A DNA stretch of 64,000 nt from Cupriavidus basilensis (GTDB lineage Bacteria; Pseudomonadota; Gammaproteobacteria; Burkholderiales; Burkholderiaceae), in assembly GCF_008801925.2 (NCBI RefSeq), contig NZ_CP062804.1, positions 2,356,001-2,420,000 on the forward strand, written 5' to 3'. The position numbers and the translations under genes were made by a program. The notes under the pieces were generated by a model. That model ran no database searches and had not been told where the DNA came from. It saw only the letters and a list, made by a program, of their open reading frames with translations. Shown here piece by piece: positions 52,874 through 61,189 of the stretch (positions are counted from its first letter, which is position 1; each line of letters opens with the position of its first letter).

Positions 52874-53629
52874 ATGAACGTGGTGCTCGTTGAAAGCCAT
52901 CCATTGCTGCGGATTGCAATGCTCACGCTGCTGGAAAGTATTGCCGGCATCGCGCAAGCCGTTGCCATCGACCCGGGGGAAATCCCGGAGCATTTGCATG
53001 CCGGCGGCGCCGTTGACCTGATTGTCTTTGGCATGCCCGCCGATGCTGGCACGGGCTGGCAATGGCTCGGCCAGGCACGCAGGCTATGGGCCGCGCCGCG
53101 CGTGCTGCTGCTATGCGATGCCGTCCCCCTGCAACTGCCGCAAGGCGAGATCACCGAAGGCTTCTGCGGCTGCCTGCCAAAATCCGCCCCGCTCGACGTG
53201 CTCAGGACCGCCATCCGGCGTATCGCCACCCGTCAGCCGGAGCGTGCGCGCGCGAGCCAGCTTTCACTGTTCCCCGCCTTGCCCGCCCTGCCCTTGGCTG
53301 CGCTGGCACCGCGGCCCGCAGCCGGGAGCCAGCGGTTGACACGAGAAGCAACGCAACTGGGATTGACGCAACGCCAGTACGACGTGCTGGCACTGCTCTC
53401 CCGAGGTCATGCGGTCAAGACCGTAGGCCGCCTGCTGAATATCTCGGCGCCGACGGTCAAGACACATGCCCGCGCCATGTACAGGCATCTCCAGGTGGCT
53501 GGCAAGGAAGAAGCCGCCCACAAGGCGCGGCAACAGGGCTTTAGCCTGGCGTGGCCGGTTGGCGGCGTGCCGGCGTTGACGCTGGCACGCCGCCATGCCC
53601 CTGCCGTCCGGCAAATGGAACTGCTCTGA
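52874..53629 (+). CDS. LuxR-type regulator with degenerate receiver domain
   Basis: A 251-residue NarL/FixJ-like protein. The N-terminal domain has receiver outline (MNVVLVESHPLLRIAMLTLLESI; LPKSAP holds the conserved Lys), but the acidic pocket is altered to Glu-Ser and the phosphoacceptor Asp position is Gly53 (DLIVFGMP). A Pro/Ala-rich linker leads to the LuxR HTH (LGLTQRQYDVLALLSRGHAVKTVGRLLNISAPTVKTHARAMYRHLQV, about 176-222). It should work without phosphorylation. GGGGAG precedes ATG 52874. No histidine kinase adjoins it. Confidence 0.85.
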   Translation: MNVVLVESHPLLRIAMLTLLESIAGIAQAVAIDPGEIPEHLHAGGAVDLIVFGMPADAGTGWQWLGQARRLWAAPRVLLLCDAVPLQLPQGEITEGFCGCLPKSAPLDVLRTAIRRIATRQPERARASQLSLFPALPALPLAALAPRPAAGSQRLTREATQLGLTQRQYDVLALLSRGHAVKTVGRLLNISAPTVKTHARAMYRHLQVAGKEEAAHKARQQGFSLAWPVGGVPALTLARRHAPAVRQMELL

Positions 53630-53656
53630 GCAGCTGGTCGGCCAGCGCGTTGCCTG

Positions 53657-55156
53657 TCACGCCAGGCTGATCCACGTGGTCTTCAGGTCCGTGTACTTGT
53701 CCAGCGCATGCAGTGACTTGTCCCGTCCCGAGCCCGACTGCTTCACGCCGCCAAATGGCACTGTCACGTCGCCGTCCATATAGCAGTTGACCCACACCAG
53801 CCCAGCCTGCAGCTTGCGCGAAACCCGGTGGGCGCGGGACAGGTTGGAGGTCCAGAGTCCCGAGCCCAGCCCGTAGGGCGAATCATTGGCCATGCGGATG
53901 GCCTCTTCCTCGGACTCGAAGCGGGTCACCGCCAGCACCGGGCCAAAGATCTCTTCGCGCACGATGGTGAGCGACTGCGTGGGGCACTCGAAGATGGTGG
54001 GCTGCATGTAGAAGCCGCCACTGTCCGTGCGCGCGCGCTTGCCGCCGGTGCGCAGCCGGGCACCTTCGTCCTCGCCGCTCTTCACATAGGACATCACCCG
54101 CTGCAGTTGCGCGCCGTCGACGATGGCGCCCATGGCGGTGGCGGGGTCGAGCGGATCGCCCGGCTGCATGCGCGCCGCGTGCGCTTCCAGCTTCTCCATG
54201 AACGCATCGTAGATGCCGCTTTGCACATAAAGGCGCGAACCGGCGATGCAGATCTCGCCCTGGTTGCTGAAGATGCCGATGGCGGCGGCCTGCGCGGCGC
54301 GGTCCAGGTCGGGGCAGTCGTCAAAGACGATATGCGGGGACTTGCCGCCGCACTCGAGCCAGACGCGCTTGAGGTTGGACTGGCCGGAATACTCCATGAA
54401 GCGCTTGCCGGTGGCGGTGGAGCCGGTAAAGGCAATGCAGTCCACGTCGGGATGGCGGCCAAGTGCCTGCCCGGCGGCGGCGCCAAGACCCGGCACCACA
54501 TTGAAAACGCCCGCCGGGATGCCCGCTTCTTCGGCGAGTTCCGCCAGCCGCAGCGCGGTCAGCGGGGACTGCTCCGCGGGCTTGAGCACCACGCTGTTGC
54601 CGGCGGCCAGCGCGGGTGCCACCTTCCAGCTGGCCATCAGCAGCGGGTAGTTCCAGGGCACGACCGCCGCCACCACGCCCAGCGGCTCGCGCGTGATGGT
54701 GGCCAGCACGCCGGGGCCCGTCGGCGCGATCTCGTCGTAGATCTTGTCGATGGCTTCGGCGTACCAGGCGTAGGTGCGGCCGGCTTCGGGGATGTCGTAT
54801 TGCAGCGTCTCGGCAATGGGCTTGCCCATGTCGAGCGTTTCCAGCAACGCGAGTTCTTCGCGATGCGTGTCGATCAGGTGCGACAGCCTTAGCAGCGTGG
54901 CCTTCCTGGCGCTGCGCGGCAAGTCCGACCAGACGCCGGACTGAAACGCCTTGCGCGCCGCGGCTACCGCGCGGTCGACGTCCTGCGCGCCGCAGGCCGC
55001 GACGCTGGCGAGCGCCTTGCCGGTGGCGGGGTTGATGGTCTCGAAGGTGGCGCCGTCGGCGGCGTCGGCCCAGCGGCCATCGATATAGGCTTGCGAACGG
55101 ATCGATACCGTTGCGGCCTGCTTGCGCCAATAGGCGAGATCTCTCAAGTCACTCAT
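53657..55156 (-). CDS. Aldehyde dehydrogenase (gamma-glutamyl-/aminobutyraldehyde type)
   Basis: A 499-residue NAD(P)+-dependent aldehyde dehydrogenase. The catalytic Glu268 lies in LECGGKSP and the nucleophile Cys303 in NQGEICIAGSR; the coenzyme motif is FTGSTATGK (about 243-251). The overall sequence is closest to PuuC-type enzymes acting on aminoaldehydes or semialdehydes. It ends the operon aminotransferase-TPP enzyme-amidohydrolase-ALDH, so it probably oxidises the semialdehyde made by the aminotransferase. The 36-bp gap to the amidohydrolase gene supports cotranscription. Confidence 0.9.
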   Translation of the reverse strand: MSDLRDLAYWRKQAATVSIRSQAYIDGRWADAADGATFETINPATGKALASVAACGAQDVDRAVAAARKAFQSGVWSDLPRSARKATLLRLSHLIDTHREELALLETLDMGKPIAETLQYDIPEAGRTYAWYAEAIDKIYDEIAPTGPGVLATITREPLGVVAAVVPWNYPLLMASWKVAPALAAGNSVVLKPAEQSPLTALRLAELAEEAGIPAGVFNVVPGLGAAAGQALGRHPDVDCIAFTGSTATGKRFMEYSGQSNLKRVWLECGGKSPHIVFDDCPDLDRAAQAAAIGIFSNQGEICIAGSRLYVQSGIYDAFMEKLEAHAARMQPGDPLDPATAMGAIVDGAQLQRVMSYVKSGEDEGARLRTGGKRARTDSGGFYMQPTIFECPTQSLTIVREEIFGPVLAVTRFESEEEAIRMANDSPYGLGSGLWTSNLSRAHRVSRKLQAGLVWVNCYMDGDVTVPFGGVKQSGSGRDKSLHALDKYTDLKTTWISLA

Positions 55157-55192
55157 CGTGGATTCCTGGCATTCATTGGGGTTCCGGCCCGC

Positions 55193-56440
55193 TTAGGCGC
55201 TTGCATTCGCCTGCGCCACCATGGCGCCGAGCAGCACATTGGCCCCGGCTTCGAGATGTTCCGGCTTGGCGTCTTCGATTTCGTTGTGGCTGATGCCGTC
55301 CTTGCACGGCACGAAGATCATCGCGGTGGGCGCCACGCCGGCGATATAGACCGCGTCGTGGCCTGCGCCCGTGACAATGTCCTGATGGCTGTAGCCCCGC
55401 GCGGCGGCTTCCTGGCGCACGTGGCGGATCAGCTCGGGCGCGAACGGCGTGGGCGCGAAGTACTGCACGTCGTCCACAACCACATCCAGGGCCGCGCCTG
55501 TGGTGGTACCGTCCGCGACAGCGGCGCAAGCCGCGCGAAAGCGCGCATCCATCCCGGCAAGCTGCACCGGGTCGAGGTGGCGCAGGTCAACCGTGAACGT
55601 CACCGCTCCGGGAATGACATTGCGCGACGACGGATGGACCTTGACCACGCCCACCGTGCCGCGCCCGTGCGGCGCGAAGTCGTTGGCGATGCGGATCACT
55701 TCCTGCATCAGGAACGTGGCGCCATAGAGCGCGTCCTTGCGCAGCGGCATCGGCGTGGGGCCGGCGTGCGCCTCCATGCCGGTCACGGTGACGTCGTACC
55801 AGCGCAGGCCCAGCGATCCGGTCACCACGCCGATCACGTTGTCCTCGGCCTCGAGCACCGGCCCCTGTTCGATATGGGCTTCGAAGTAGGCGCCAACCTG
55901 GCGGCCAACTTCCGCGTCGCCGGCATAGCCGATGGCCGCCAGTTCATCCGCCACCCGCTTGCCCGCCACATCGGTGGCCGACAGCGCGGTCTGCAGCGGA
56001 AAGACGCCGGCAAACACGCCGGAACCCATCATCACCGGGACAAAGCGGGAGCCTTCTTCATTGGTCCAGATGGCCACTTCGAGCGGGGCCTCGGTGGTGA
56101 TGCCGTGGTCGTTCAGGGTGCGCATGACTTCCAGGCCGGCCAGCACGCCATAGCAGCCATCAAACTTGCCGCCGGTGGGCTGCGTGTCGATATGGCTGCC
56201 GGTCATGACCGGGGCCAGCGCGTTGTTGCGCCCTGCCCGGCGGGCAAAGATATTGCCAACCTGGTCGACCGTCACGCTCAGTCCGGCTGCGCGCATCCAA
56301 CCAGTCACGAGGTCGCGCCCCTGCCCATCCAGCGCCGTCAGCGCCAGGCGCGCATTGCCGCCCTTGGGCGTGGCGCCGATCGCGGCGAGGTCCATCAGCG
56401 ACTGCCACAGGCGCTCGCCGTTGATTGCCAGCATGCTCAT
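55193..56440 (-). CDS. M20 amidohydrolase (N-carbamoyl-amino acid hydrolase/allantoate amidohydrolase type)
   Basis: A 415-residue zinc- or manganese-dependent hydrolase of the HyuC/AllC/beta-ureidopropionase group. Motifs in order are TGSHIDTQPTGGKFDGCYGVLAGLEV (His, Asp ligands, about 80-105), TNEEGSRF (Glu pair, about 125) and HIEQGPVLE (about 195), all hallmarks of this subfamily. It removes a carbamoyl or ureido group, releasing NH3 and CO2. ATG 56440 is preceded by GGAGAGAAC. In this operon it would produce the amino acid for the aminotransferase, for example beta-alanine from N-carbamoyl-beta-alanine; that substrate is inference. Confidence 0.88.
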   Translation of the reverse strand: MSMLAINGERLWQSLMDLAAIGATPKGGNARLALTALDGQGRDLVTGWMRAAGLSVTVDQVGNIFARRAGRNNALAPVMTGSHIDTQPTGGKFDGCYGVLAGLEVMRTLNDHGITTEAPLEVAIWTNEEGSRFVPVMMGSGVFAGVFPLQTALSATDVAGKRVADELAAIGYAGDAEVGRQVGAYFEAHIEQGPVLEAEDNVIGVVTGSLGLRWYDVTVTGMEAHAGPTPMPLRKDALYGATFLMQEVIRIANDFAPHGRGTVGVVKVHPSSRNVIPGAVTFTVDLRHLDPVQLAGMDARFRAACAAVADGTTTGAALDVVVDDVQYFAPTPFAPELIRHVRQEAAARGYSHQDIVTGAGHDAVYIAGVAPTAMIFVPCKDGISHNEIEDAKPEHLEAGANVLLGAMVAQANASA

Positions 56441-56466
56441 GTTCTCTCTCCTTGCCGTCGTGGCCA

Positions 56467-58194
56467 TTACTTCGCGCCCGCTTGCCGGGCGAGTGCGTCC
56501 GAGCGGATCTGCGACAAGGTCATGCCCGGCGCGATGCCGTCCGCGTCATAGCGCAGCTCCAGCAAGGCGGGCAGCTGCCGGGTGTTGGCGAACGCAAGGG
56601 CACGTGCAAAAGCGGGACCGAATGCTTCATCGCTGGCGACAACTTCTCCATACCCGCGATAGGCGCGGATCAGTTCGCTGAACTCCGGATTGTCGAAGCC
56701 AAGCGCCACGGTGCGGCCCGGGAACTCGCGCTCCTGGTGCGCGCGGATGGTGCCCCAGATGCCATTGTTGAAGACCAGCACGACGATGCCGACGCGGTAC
56801 TGCATGGCAACGCCGAGTTCCTGCAAGTTCATCTGGAAGCAACCGTCACCCGCATAGCAGATCACGGTGCGATCGGGGTTCTCGAGCTTGGCGGCAATGG
56901 CCGCCGGCAGGCCGTAGCCCATCGATCCCACGGTCGGCGCCAGGCTGGTGCCAACGCCCTTGAAGCGGTAGTAGGCATGCGGGTACAAGGCGTAGTTGCC
57001 CGCGCCAACGGTGATGCAAGCGTCCTGCGGCACGTTGTCGCGGACGTGGCAGGCAGCCACATTGAGGTTGAGGGCGCCCGGCGCGGCCTTGGGTTCCTGC
57101 TCGGCCAGGTAGACCTGATGGGCGTCATGCCCGGCGTTGCGCGCCCCCGGGGAACGCGATGGGGAGAGTTCGCTCACCGCGGCGGCAAACGAAACCACGT
57201 CCGCGGCAATCGGCAGCGTGGGATGGAACACGCGGCCAAGCTCATTGGCGTCGGGGTACACGTGGACCAGCCTCTGCTTCGGCAGCGGGCTTTGCACCAC
57301 CGTGTAGCCCTCGCTGGTGGCCTCGCCCATGCGCGTGCCCACCGCGATCAGCAGGTCGCTTTCCTGTACGCGCTTGCGCAACGATTCGGGCATGGCCCAG
57401 CCCACATGCCCGGCAAAGTTCGGATGATGGTTGTCGAAGCACTCCAGGCGGCGCCAGGCCACCCCGACCGGCAGCGCGAAGCGCTCGGCAAACCCTTCCA
57501 TCTGCCGCGACGCCTGCGGCGTCCAGCCCGATCCGCCCAGCAGCAGGAACGGGCGCTCCGCCTGCTCGATCAGCTCGGCCAGCGAGGCCACGGCGTCGGG
57601 CGTCGGCGCGCTATAGGCACGGCGGTAACGTGGCACGTCGGCCACCGTGGCCTTGCCCCACAGCGTGTCCTCGGGCAGCGCCAGCACGACTGGGCCGGGC
57701 CGCCCGCTGGTGGCTACCGCGAAGGCGCGTGCGATGAATTCGGGAATGCGCTCGGTGCGGTCGATCTGCGCCACCCATTTGGTCATCTGGCCAAACATGC
57801 GGCGGTAGTCGACCTCCTGGAACGCTTCACGCTCGTAGAAATCGTTGCCGACCTGGCCAACGAACAGGATCATGGGGGTCGAATCCTGGTAGGCGGTGTG
57901 CACGGCGATGCTGGCGTTGGTGGCGCCGGGGCCGCGCGTGACAAAGCAGATGCCGGGCTCGCCGGTCAGCTTGCCTTGCGCCTCGGCCATATAACCCGCC
58001 CCGCCTTCCTGCCGGCACACGATGGGCTGGATCTTGTCCTGATGGTCGTACAGCGCGTCGATGCAAGGCAGGTAGCTTTCGCCCGGCACCAGGAAGACGC
58101 GTTTCACGCCCTGGATAATCAGTTGGTCGATCAGGATCTGGCCACCGTTGCGCTCAGTGCGCGCCGGCAATGATTGCGGCGATTGCTTGTTCAT
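56467..58194 (-). CDS. Thiamine-diphosphate enzyme (acetolactate-synthase-like)
   Basis: A 575-residue ThDP-dependent decarboxylase/carboligase. Glu63 (CRQEGGAGYMAEA) activates the cofactor. The Pyr domain includes TRGPGATNASIAVHTAYQDSTPMI, the central domain follows, and the PP domain has the Mg/ThDP motif G449-D-G...N456 (YAGDGCFQMN). It resembles acetolactate synthase but lacks a regulatory subunit gene nearby. Located between aminotransferase and amidohydrolase genes, it probably handles a 2-keto acid or semialdehyde in a degradative route rather than branched-chain synthesis. The gap to the amidohydrolase gene is 26 bp. Confidence 0.85.
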   Translation of the reverse strand: MNKQSPQSLPARTERNGGQILIDQLIIQGVKRVFLVPGESYLPCIDALYDHQDKIQPIVCRQEGGAGYMAEAQGKLTGEPGICFVTRGPGATNASIAVHTAYQDSTPMILFVGQVGNDFYEREAFQEVDYRRMFGQMTKWVAQIDRTERIPEFIARAFAVATSGRPGPVVLALPEDTLWGKATVADVPRYRRAYSAPTPDAVASLAELIEQAERPFLLLGGSGWTPQASRQMEGFAERFALPVGVAWRRLECFDNHHPNFAGHVGWAMPESLRKRVQESDLLIAVGTRMGEATSEGYTVVQSPLPKQRLVHVYPDANELGRVFHPTLPIAADVVSFAAAVSELSPSRSPGARNAGHDAHQVYLAEQEPKAAPGALNLNVAACHVRDNVPQDACITVGAGNYALYPHAYYRFKGVGTSLAPTVGSMGYGLPAAIAAKLENPDRTVICYAGDGCFQMNLQELGVAMQYRVGIVVLVFNNGIWGTIRAHQEREFPGRTVALGFDNPEFSELIRAYRGYGEVVASDEAFGPAFARALAFANTRQLPALLELRYDADGIAPGMTLSQIRSDALARQAGAK

Positions 58195-58215
58195 GGTCGT
58201 GAATTCCGTTTTTGC

Positions 58216-58249
58216 GATCGCCGCCCGCTTCAGCTTGGGTGCGGCGATC
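58216..58249. repeat. Intercistronic inverted repeat between aminotransferase and TPP-enzyme genes
   Basis: GATCGCCGC (58216-58224) and GCGGCGATC (58241-58249) are exact reverse complements around a 16-base loop, 22 bp upstream of the TPP-enzyme start. It may adjust relative expression of the two operon genes by mRNA processing or partial termination. Confidence 0.5.
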
Positions 58250-58312
58250 CTTCGAAGTCTTGAATACGATGTTTGCGGGCTTGGGCTTTGGCTTGGGCTT
58301 GCGCGCAGGCAG

Positions 58313-59575
58313 TTACTGCAGGAGCGCGGCTTCCAGGATGCCCAGCCCTTCGTCCATCACGGCGTCAGGGATGGTCAGCGGGAACAGGAAGCGCACCACG
58401 TTGCCGTAGACACCGCAGGAGAGCAGCAGCAGGCCGCGCTCCAGGGCGCGGTCTTGCACTTGCCGCGTGAATTCGGGATTGGGGCTGCCGTCGGCCTTGC
58501 GGAACTCCACGGCAATCATGGCGCCCACGCCGCGGACCTCGCCGATCTCCGGCACGCGCGACTTCAGGCCATCCAGCTTGTCCTGCAACCGCTGGCCGAG
58601 CGCGGCGCCGCGCTCGATCAGCCTCTCGCTTTCCAGCACCTCCAGCACCGCCAGTGCCGAGGCCACCGCCAGCGGGTTGCCGGCGTAGGTGCCGCCCAGC
58701 CCGCCGGGGGCCGGCGCGTCCATGATCTCGGCCCGGCCGCAAACGGCCGACAAGGGCATGCCGCCGGCCAGGCTCTTGGCCATGGTGGTCAGGTCCGGCG
58801 TGACGTCGTAGTGCTCCATGGCAAAGAGCTTGCCGGTGCGGCCAAATCCGGTCTGCACTTCATCGGCCACCAGCAGGATGCCGTGCTCGTCGCAGATGCC
58901 GCGCAGCGCGCGCACGAACTCGGCCGGCGCCACGTTGAAACCGCCCTCGCCCTGGACCGGCTCGAAGATGATGGCCGCGACCCGCTTCGGGTCCACATCC
59001 GCCTTGAACAGCTGGTGCAGGGCGTTGATCGAATCCTGCACGCTCACGCCATGCAACCCGTACGGGTACGGCGCGTGGAACACGTCGCCCGGGAACGGGC
59101 CAAACCCCACCTTGTACGGCACCACCTTGCCGGTCAGCGCCATGCCCATCATGGTGCGGCCGTGGAAGCCGCCGGAGAAGGCAATGACGCCGGGGCGCCC
59201 GGTGGCCGCACGGGCAATCTTGATGGCGTTCTCGACGGCCTCGGCGCCGGTGGTGAAAAACGCGGTCTTCTTGGCGAACGCGCCCGGCGCGCGGGCGTTG
59301 ATCTTCTCGGCCAGTTCGATATAGCTGGCGTAGGGAACGATCTGGTAGGCGGTGTGCGTGAAGCGCTCCATCTGCGCCTGCATGGCTTGCACCAGGCGCG
59401 GATGGCGGTGACCGGTATTGAGCACGGCGATGCCGGCCGCGAAGTCGATGTAGCGGTTGCCTTCGACATCCCACAACTCCGAGTTCTCGGCGCGCTCGGC
59501 ATAGAAGTTGCACATCACACCAACGCCACGGGGCGTGGCGGCATCTTTGCGGCGTACCAGGTCTGCGTTCTTCAT
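58313..59575 (-). CDS. gabT: 4-aminobutyrate-type aminotransferase (class III)
   Basis: A 420-residue PLP-dependent class III aminotransferase. FTTGAEAVENAIKIARAATGRPG (107-129), FHGRTMMGMALTG (138-149), the Asp of ADEVQTGFGRTG (238-249) and Lys267 in MAKSLAGGMPLS define the active site. The N-terminus MKNADLVRRKDAATPRGVGV matches GabT proteins, hence start 59575; ATG 59587 with AGGAC upstream would add four residues. It transfers the amino group of GABA or a related omega-amino acid to 2-oxoglutarate. It opens the operon and is divergent from a FadR-type regulator. GABA specificity is inferred. Confidence 0.88.
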   Translation of the reverse strand: MKNADLVRRKDAATPRGVGVMCNFYAERAENSELWDVEGNRYIDFAAGIAVLNTGHRHPRLVQAMQAQMERFTHTAYQIVPYASYIELAEKINARAPGAFAKKTAFFTTGAEAVENAIKIARAATGRPGVIAFSGGFHGRTMMGMALTGKVVPYKVGFGPFPGDVFHAPYPYGLHGVSVQDSINALHQLFKADVDPKRVAAIIFEPVQGEGGFNVAPAEFVRALRGICDEHGILLVADEVQTGFGRTGKLFAMEHYDVTPDLTTMAKSLAGGMPLSAVCGRAEIMDAPAPGGLGGTYAGNPLAVASALAVLEVLESERLIERGAALGQRLQDKLDGLKSRVPEIGEVRGVGAMIAVEFRKADGSPNPEFTRQVQDRALERGLLLLSCGVYGNVVRFLFPLTIPDAVMDEGLGILEAALLQ

Positions 59576-59754
59576 TGCATGCTCCATTGCATTGGTGTCC
59601 TGCTGTCTTGTCTGGATCTGGGCGGCGGCGCCGTGAGGGGCCGGCCGGGAAATCGGGGGAAAGCGCTTCGGGTCAGGCTTCAGGTCAGACCAGTGCGGCC
59701 CTCCGCATGGCGCTAAAGCCGCTTTTTGTGCCACCGCATTTGAAACTCAACAGG

Positions 59755-59765
59755 TGGCCGGACCA
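59755..59765. promoter_or_regulatory. FadR-like half-palindromic site 1
   Basis: TGGCCGGACCA deviates from TGGT-N3-ACCA at one base. The 10-mer GGCCGGACCA recurs at 59941 and 61017. It is 180 bp upstream of gabT. Confidence 0.5.
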
Positions 59766-59817
59766 ATTCTATGGCTTTCACAGAAAAATTGCCAAATCTT
59801 TTGATTTTTTGACTGGG

Positions 59818-59828
59818 TGGTCAGTCCA
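59818..59828. promoter_or_regulatory. FadR-like site 2
   Basis: TGGTCAGTCCA matches TGGT-N3-ACCA with one mismatch and lies within a GACTG-N6-CAGTC inverted repeat (59811-59826). It lies in the A/T-rich part of the divergent gabT/gntR region, the likely gabT promoter area. Confidence 0.5.
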
Positions 59829-59939
59829 ATTGAGGGTGATAGTTTCACGTTTTGCCCAGTACGCGCGCTGCGATGCGCGGGAAAGATGACCGATAGCACC
59901 CGGAGCGCATGCCCGGCTTGCTGCCAATCCGGGGCCAAT

Positions 59940-59950
59940 TGGCCGGACCA
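59940..59950. promoter_or_regulatory. FadR-like site 3
   Basis: A second TGGCCGGACCA, identical to site 1, overlaps the perfect 12-bp palindrome GGCCAATTGGCC (59933-59944). It is about 110 bp upstream of the GntR gene, consistent with autoregulation. The remainder of 59576-60061 contains no gene. Confidence 0.5.
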
Positions 59951-60061
59951 CTCCCGCTGGCGCCCCGGAAAGCCGGGCGAAACTCGCCCTGCCCCTTGAA
60001 CAGACACCGGGTTTTGCTGTATTGATCAGGCCATCAGTCAATTTGCAGCGGCCTTGCCTTC

Positions 60062-60811
60062 ATGTCCTTACTTCAAGCGGTTTCAGCGCAGCGCCTTTAC
60101 CGGCTGATCGCCGACCAGATTGCCAAGAAAATCAGCGCAGGCGAGTTCGCCCCCGGCGAGCGCCTGCCCGCGGAGCGCGAGCTGGCCGAGCAGCTCAACG
60201 TCGCGCGCTCCACGCTGCGCGAAGCGTTGATCGCGCTCGAGATCGGCGGCTATATCGAGGTGCGCGTCGGCAGCGGCGTATTCGTGCTGGACCCCAAGGA
60301 GAACGGGCAAGCGGCCGTCAACGGCGCCGCGCCCGATCCGGCGGCCGAGATCGATGCCCGCCTGGGCGCGGCGCTGGAAGCCAGCCCGTTCGAGCTGATC
60401 GAGACGCGCACGCTGTTCGAACCGGAATGCGCGGCGCTGGCAGCCCAGCAAGGCACGCCGGAGCAGATCGCCGCGATCGAAGAGGCACACCGGAGGATGA
60501 ACCCCGACCAGTCCCCGGAAGCTGGCGACTTCGCGCATGACCGGGCCTTCCACCAGGCCATCGCCGACGCTTGCGGCAATGCGGCACTGGCATCGGTGGT
60601 CACCCATGTATGGGATCTGTGTGAGGCCAGCCCCTTGTATAAGCGGCTCGACAAGCATTTTGTGGATGCGTCTGCCTGGCGCGCGGCGGTTGGCGAGCAC
60701 GACCGCATCGTCAGCGCGATTGTGGCGCGGGACCCCATCCGGGCGCGCCACGCCATGTCGTTCCATCTGCTGGCGATCGTGTCGCGCTTGTCCGAGGACA
60801 TCGCTGAGTAG
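60062..60811 (+). CDS. FadR-subfamily GntR regulator
   Basis: A 249-residue regulator: winged helix at about 10-78 (RLPAERELAEQLNVARSTLREALIALEIGGYIEVRVGSGVFV) and an FCD domain with a metal site in DFAHDRAFHQAIADACGN and EHDRIVSAIVARDPIRARHAM. It stands between the divergent gabT operon and the MHS transporter gene. Sites of the form TGGYCnGACCA in both promoter regions make it the probable common regulator. Its effector is likely a small carboxylate such as the transported substrate. Confidence 0.9.
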   Translation: MSLLQAVSAQRLYRLIADQIAKKISAGEFAPGERLPAERELAEQLNVARSTLREALIALEIGGYIEVRVGSGVFVLDPKENGQAAVNGAAPDPAAEIDARLGAALEASPFELIETRTLFEPECAALAAQQGTPEQIAAIEEAHRRMNPDQSPEAGDFAHDRAFHQAIADACGNAALASVVTHVWDLCEASPLYKRLDKHFVDASAWRAAVGEHDRIVSAIVARDPIRARHAMSFHLLAIVSRLSEDIAE

Positions 60812-60830
60812 GTCGGACAGCCCCTTTGCC

Positions 60831-60855
60831 GGGCCCGGGCAATCCGGGTCCGGGC
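60831..60855 (+). terminator. Possible stem-loop after the GntR gene
   Basis: CCGGGCCCGG (60831-60840) and CCGGGTCCGG (60846-60855) can pair with one G-U, 20 bp after the stop codon. There is no T tract, so the assignment is weak. Confidence 0.3.
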
Positions 60856-61089
60856 GCACATCGCTGGTGCAAGCCAGGCCCGATCCGGCGCCTCCAGCCG
60901 CCCACTTTCGCACCAATTCCACCCGCGGACCTTAGCCAAAAGTGCCATTTAGTCACTTTTGTTGCTGGCACGTGGCTTGCGTTAACGAAGCCAAAGTGAT
61001 GAAATTCGCCCCAACAGGCCGGACCACCTGCCCACCAGACCTAGAACAACTACCTATTACGCTTAATTTCTCGGCCATCTACGCTATAT

Positions 61090-61100
61090 TGGTCTGACCA
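61090..61100. promoter_or_regulatory. FadR-type operator before the MHS transporter gene
   Basis: TGGTCTGACCA matches TGGT-N3-ACCA perfectly and abuts a TATATT -10-like box (61085-61090) preceded 16 bp upstream by TTAATT. A related AGGCCGGACCA lies at 61016-61026. The site is 89 bp upstream of the transporter start. Nothing else in 60812-61189 reads as a gene. Confidence 0.68.
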
Positions 61101-61189
61101 CCCGAACAAAAAGACATCCAAAGCATCACCCCGCATCGGCCCCCTTACCTCACGCGTGCCCAAGCCTGCCCGCATTACTGGAAAGCCTC

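Noticed and set aside
52681..52893. A 70-codon plus-strand frame with ATG at 52681 overlapping the start of the LuxR-type gene
   Set aside because: There is no ribosome-binding site and the segment is better explained as a folded leader. A leader peptide cannot be excluded.
56467..58194. Naming the ThDP enzyme as biosynthetic acetolactate synthase (ilvB)
   Set aside because: No small regulatory subunit or ilvC is adjacent, and the operon context is degradative.
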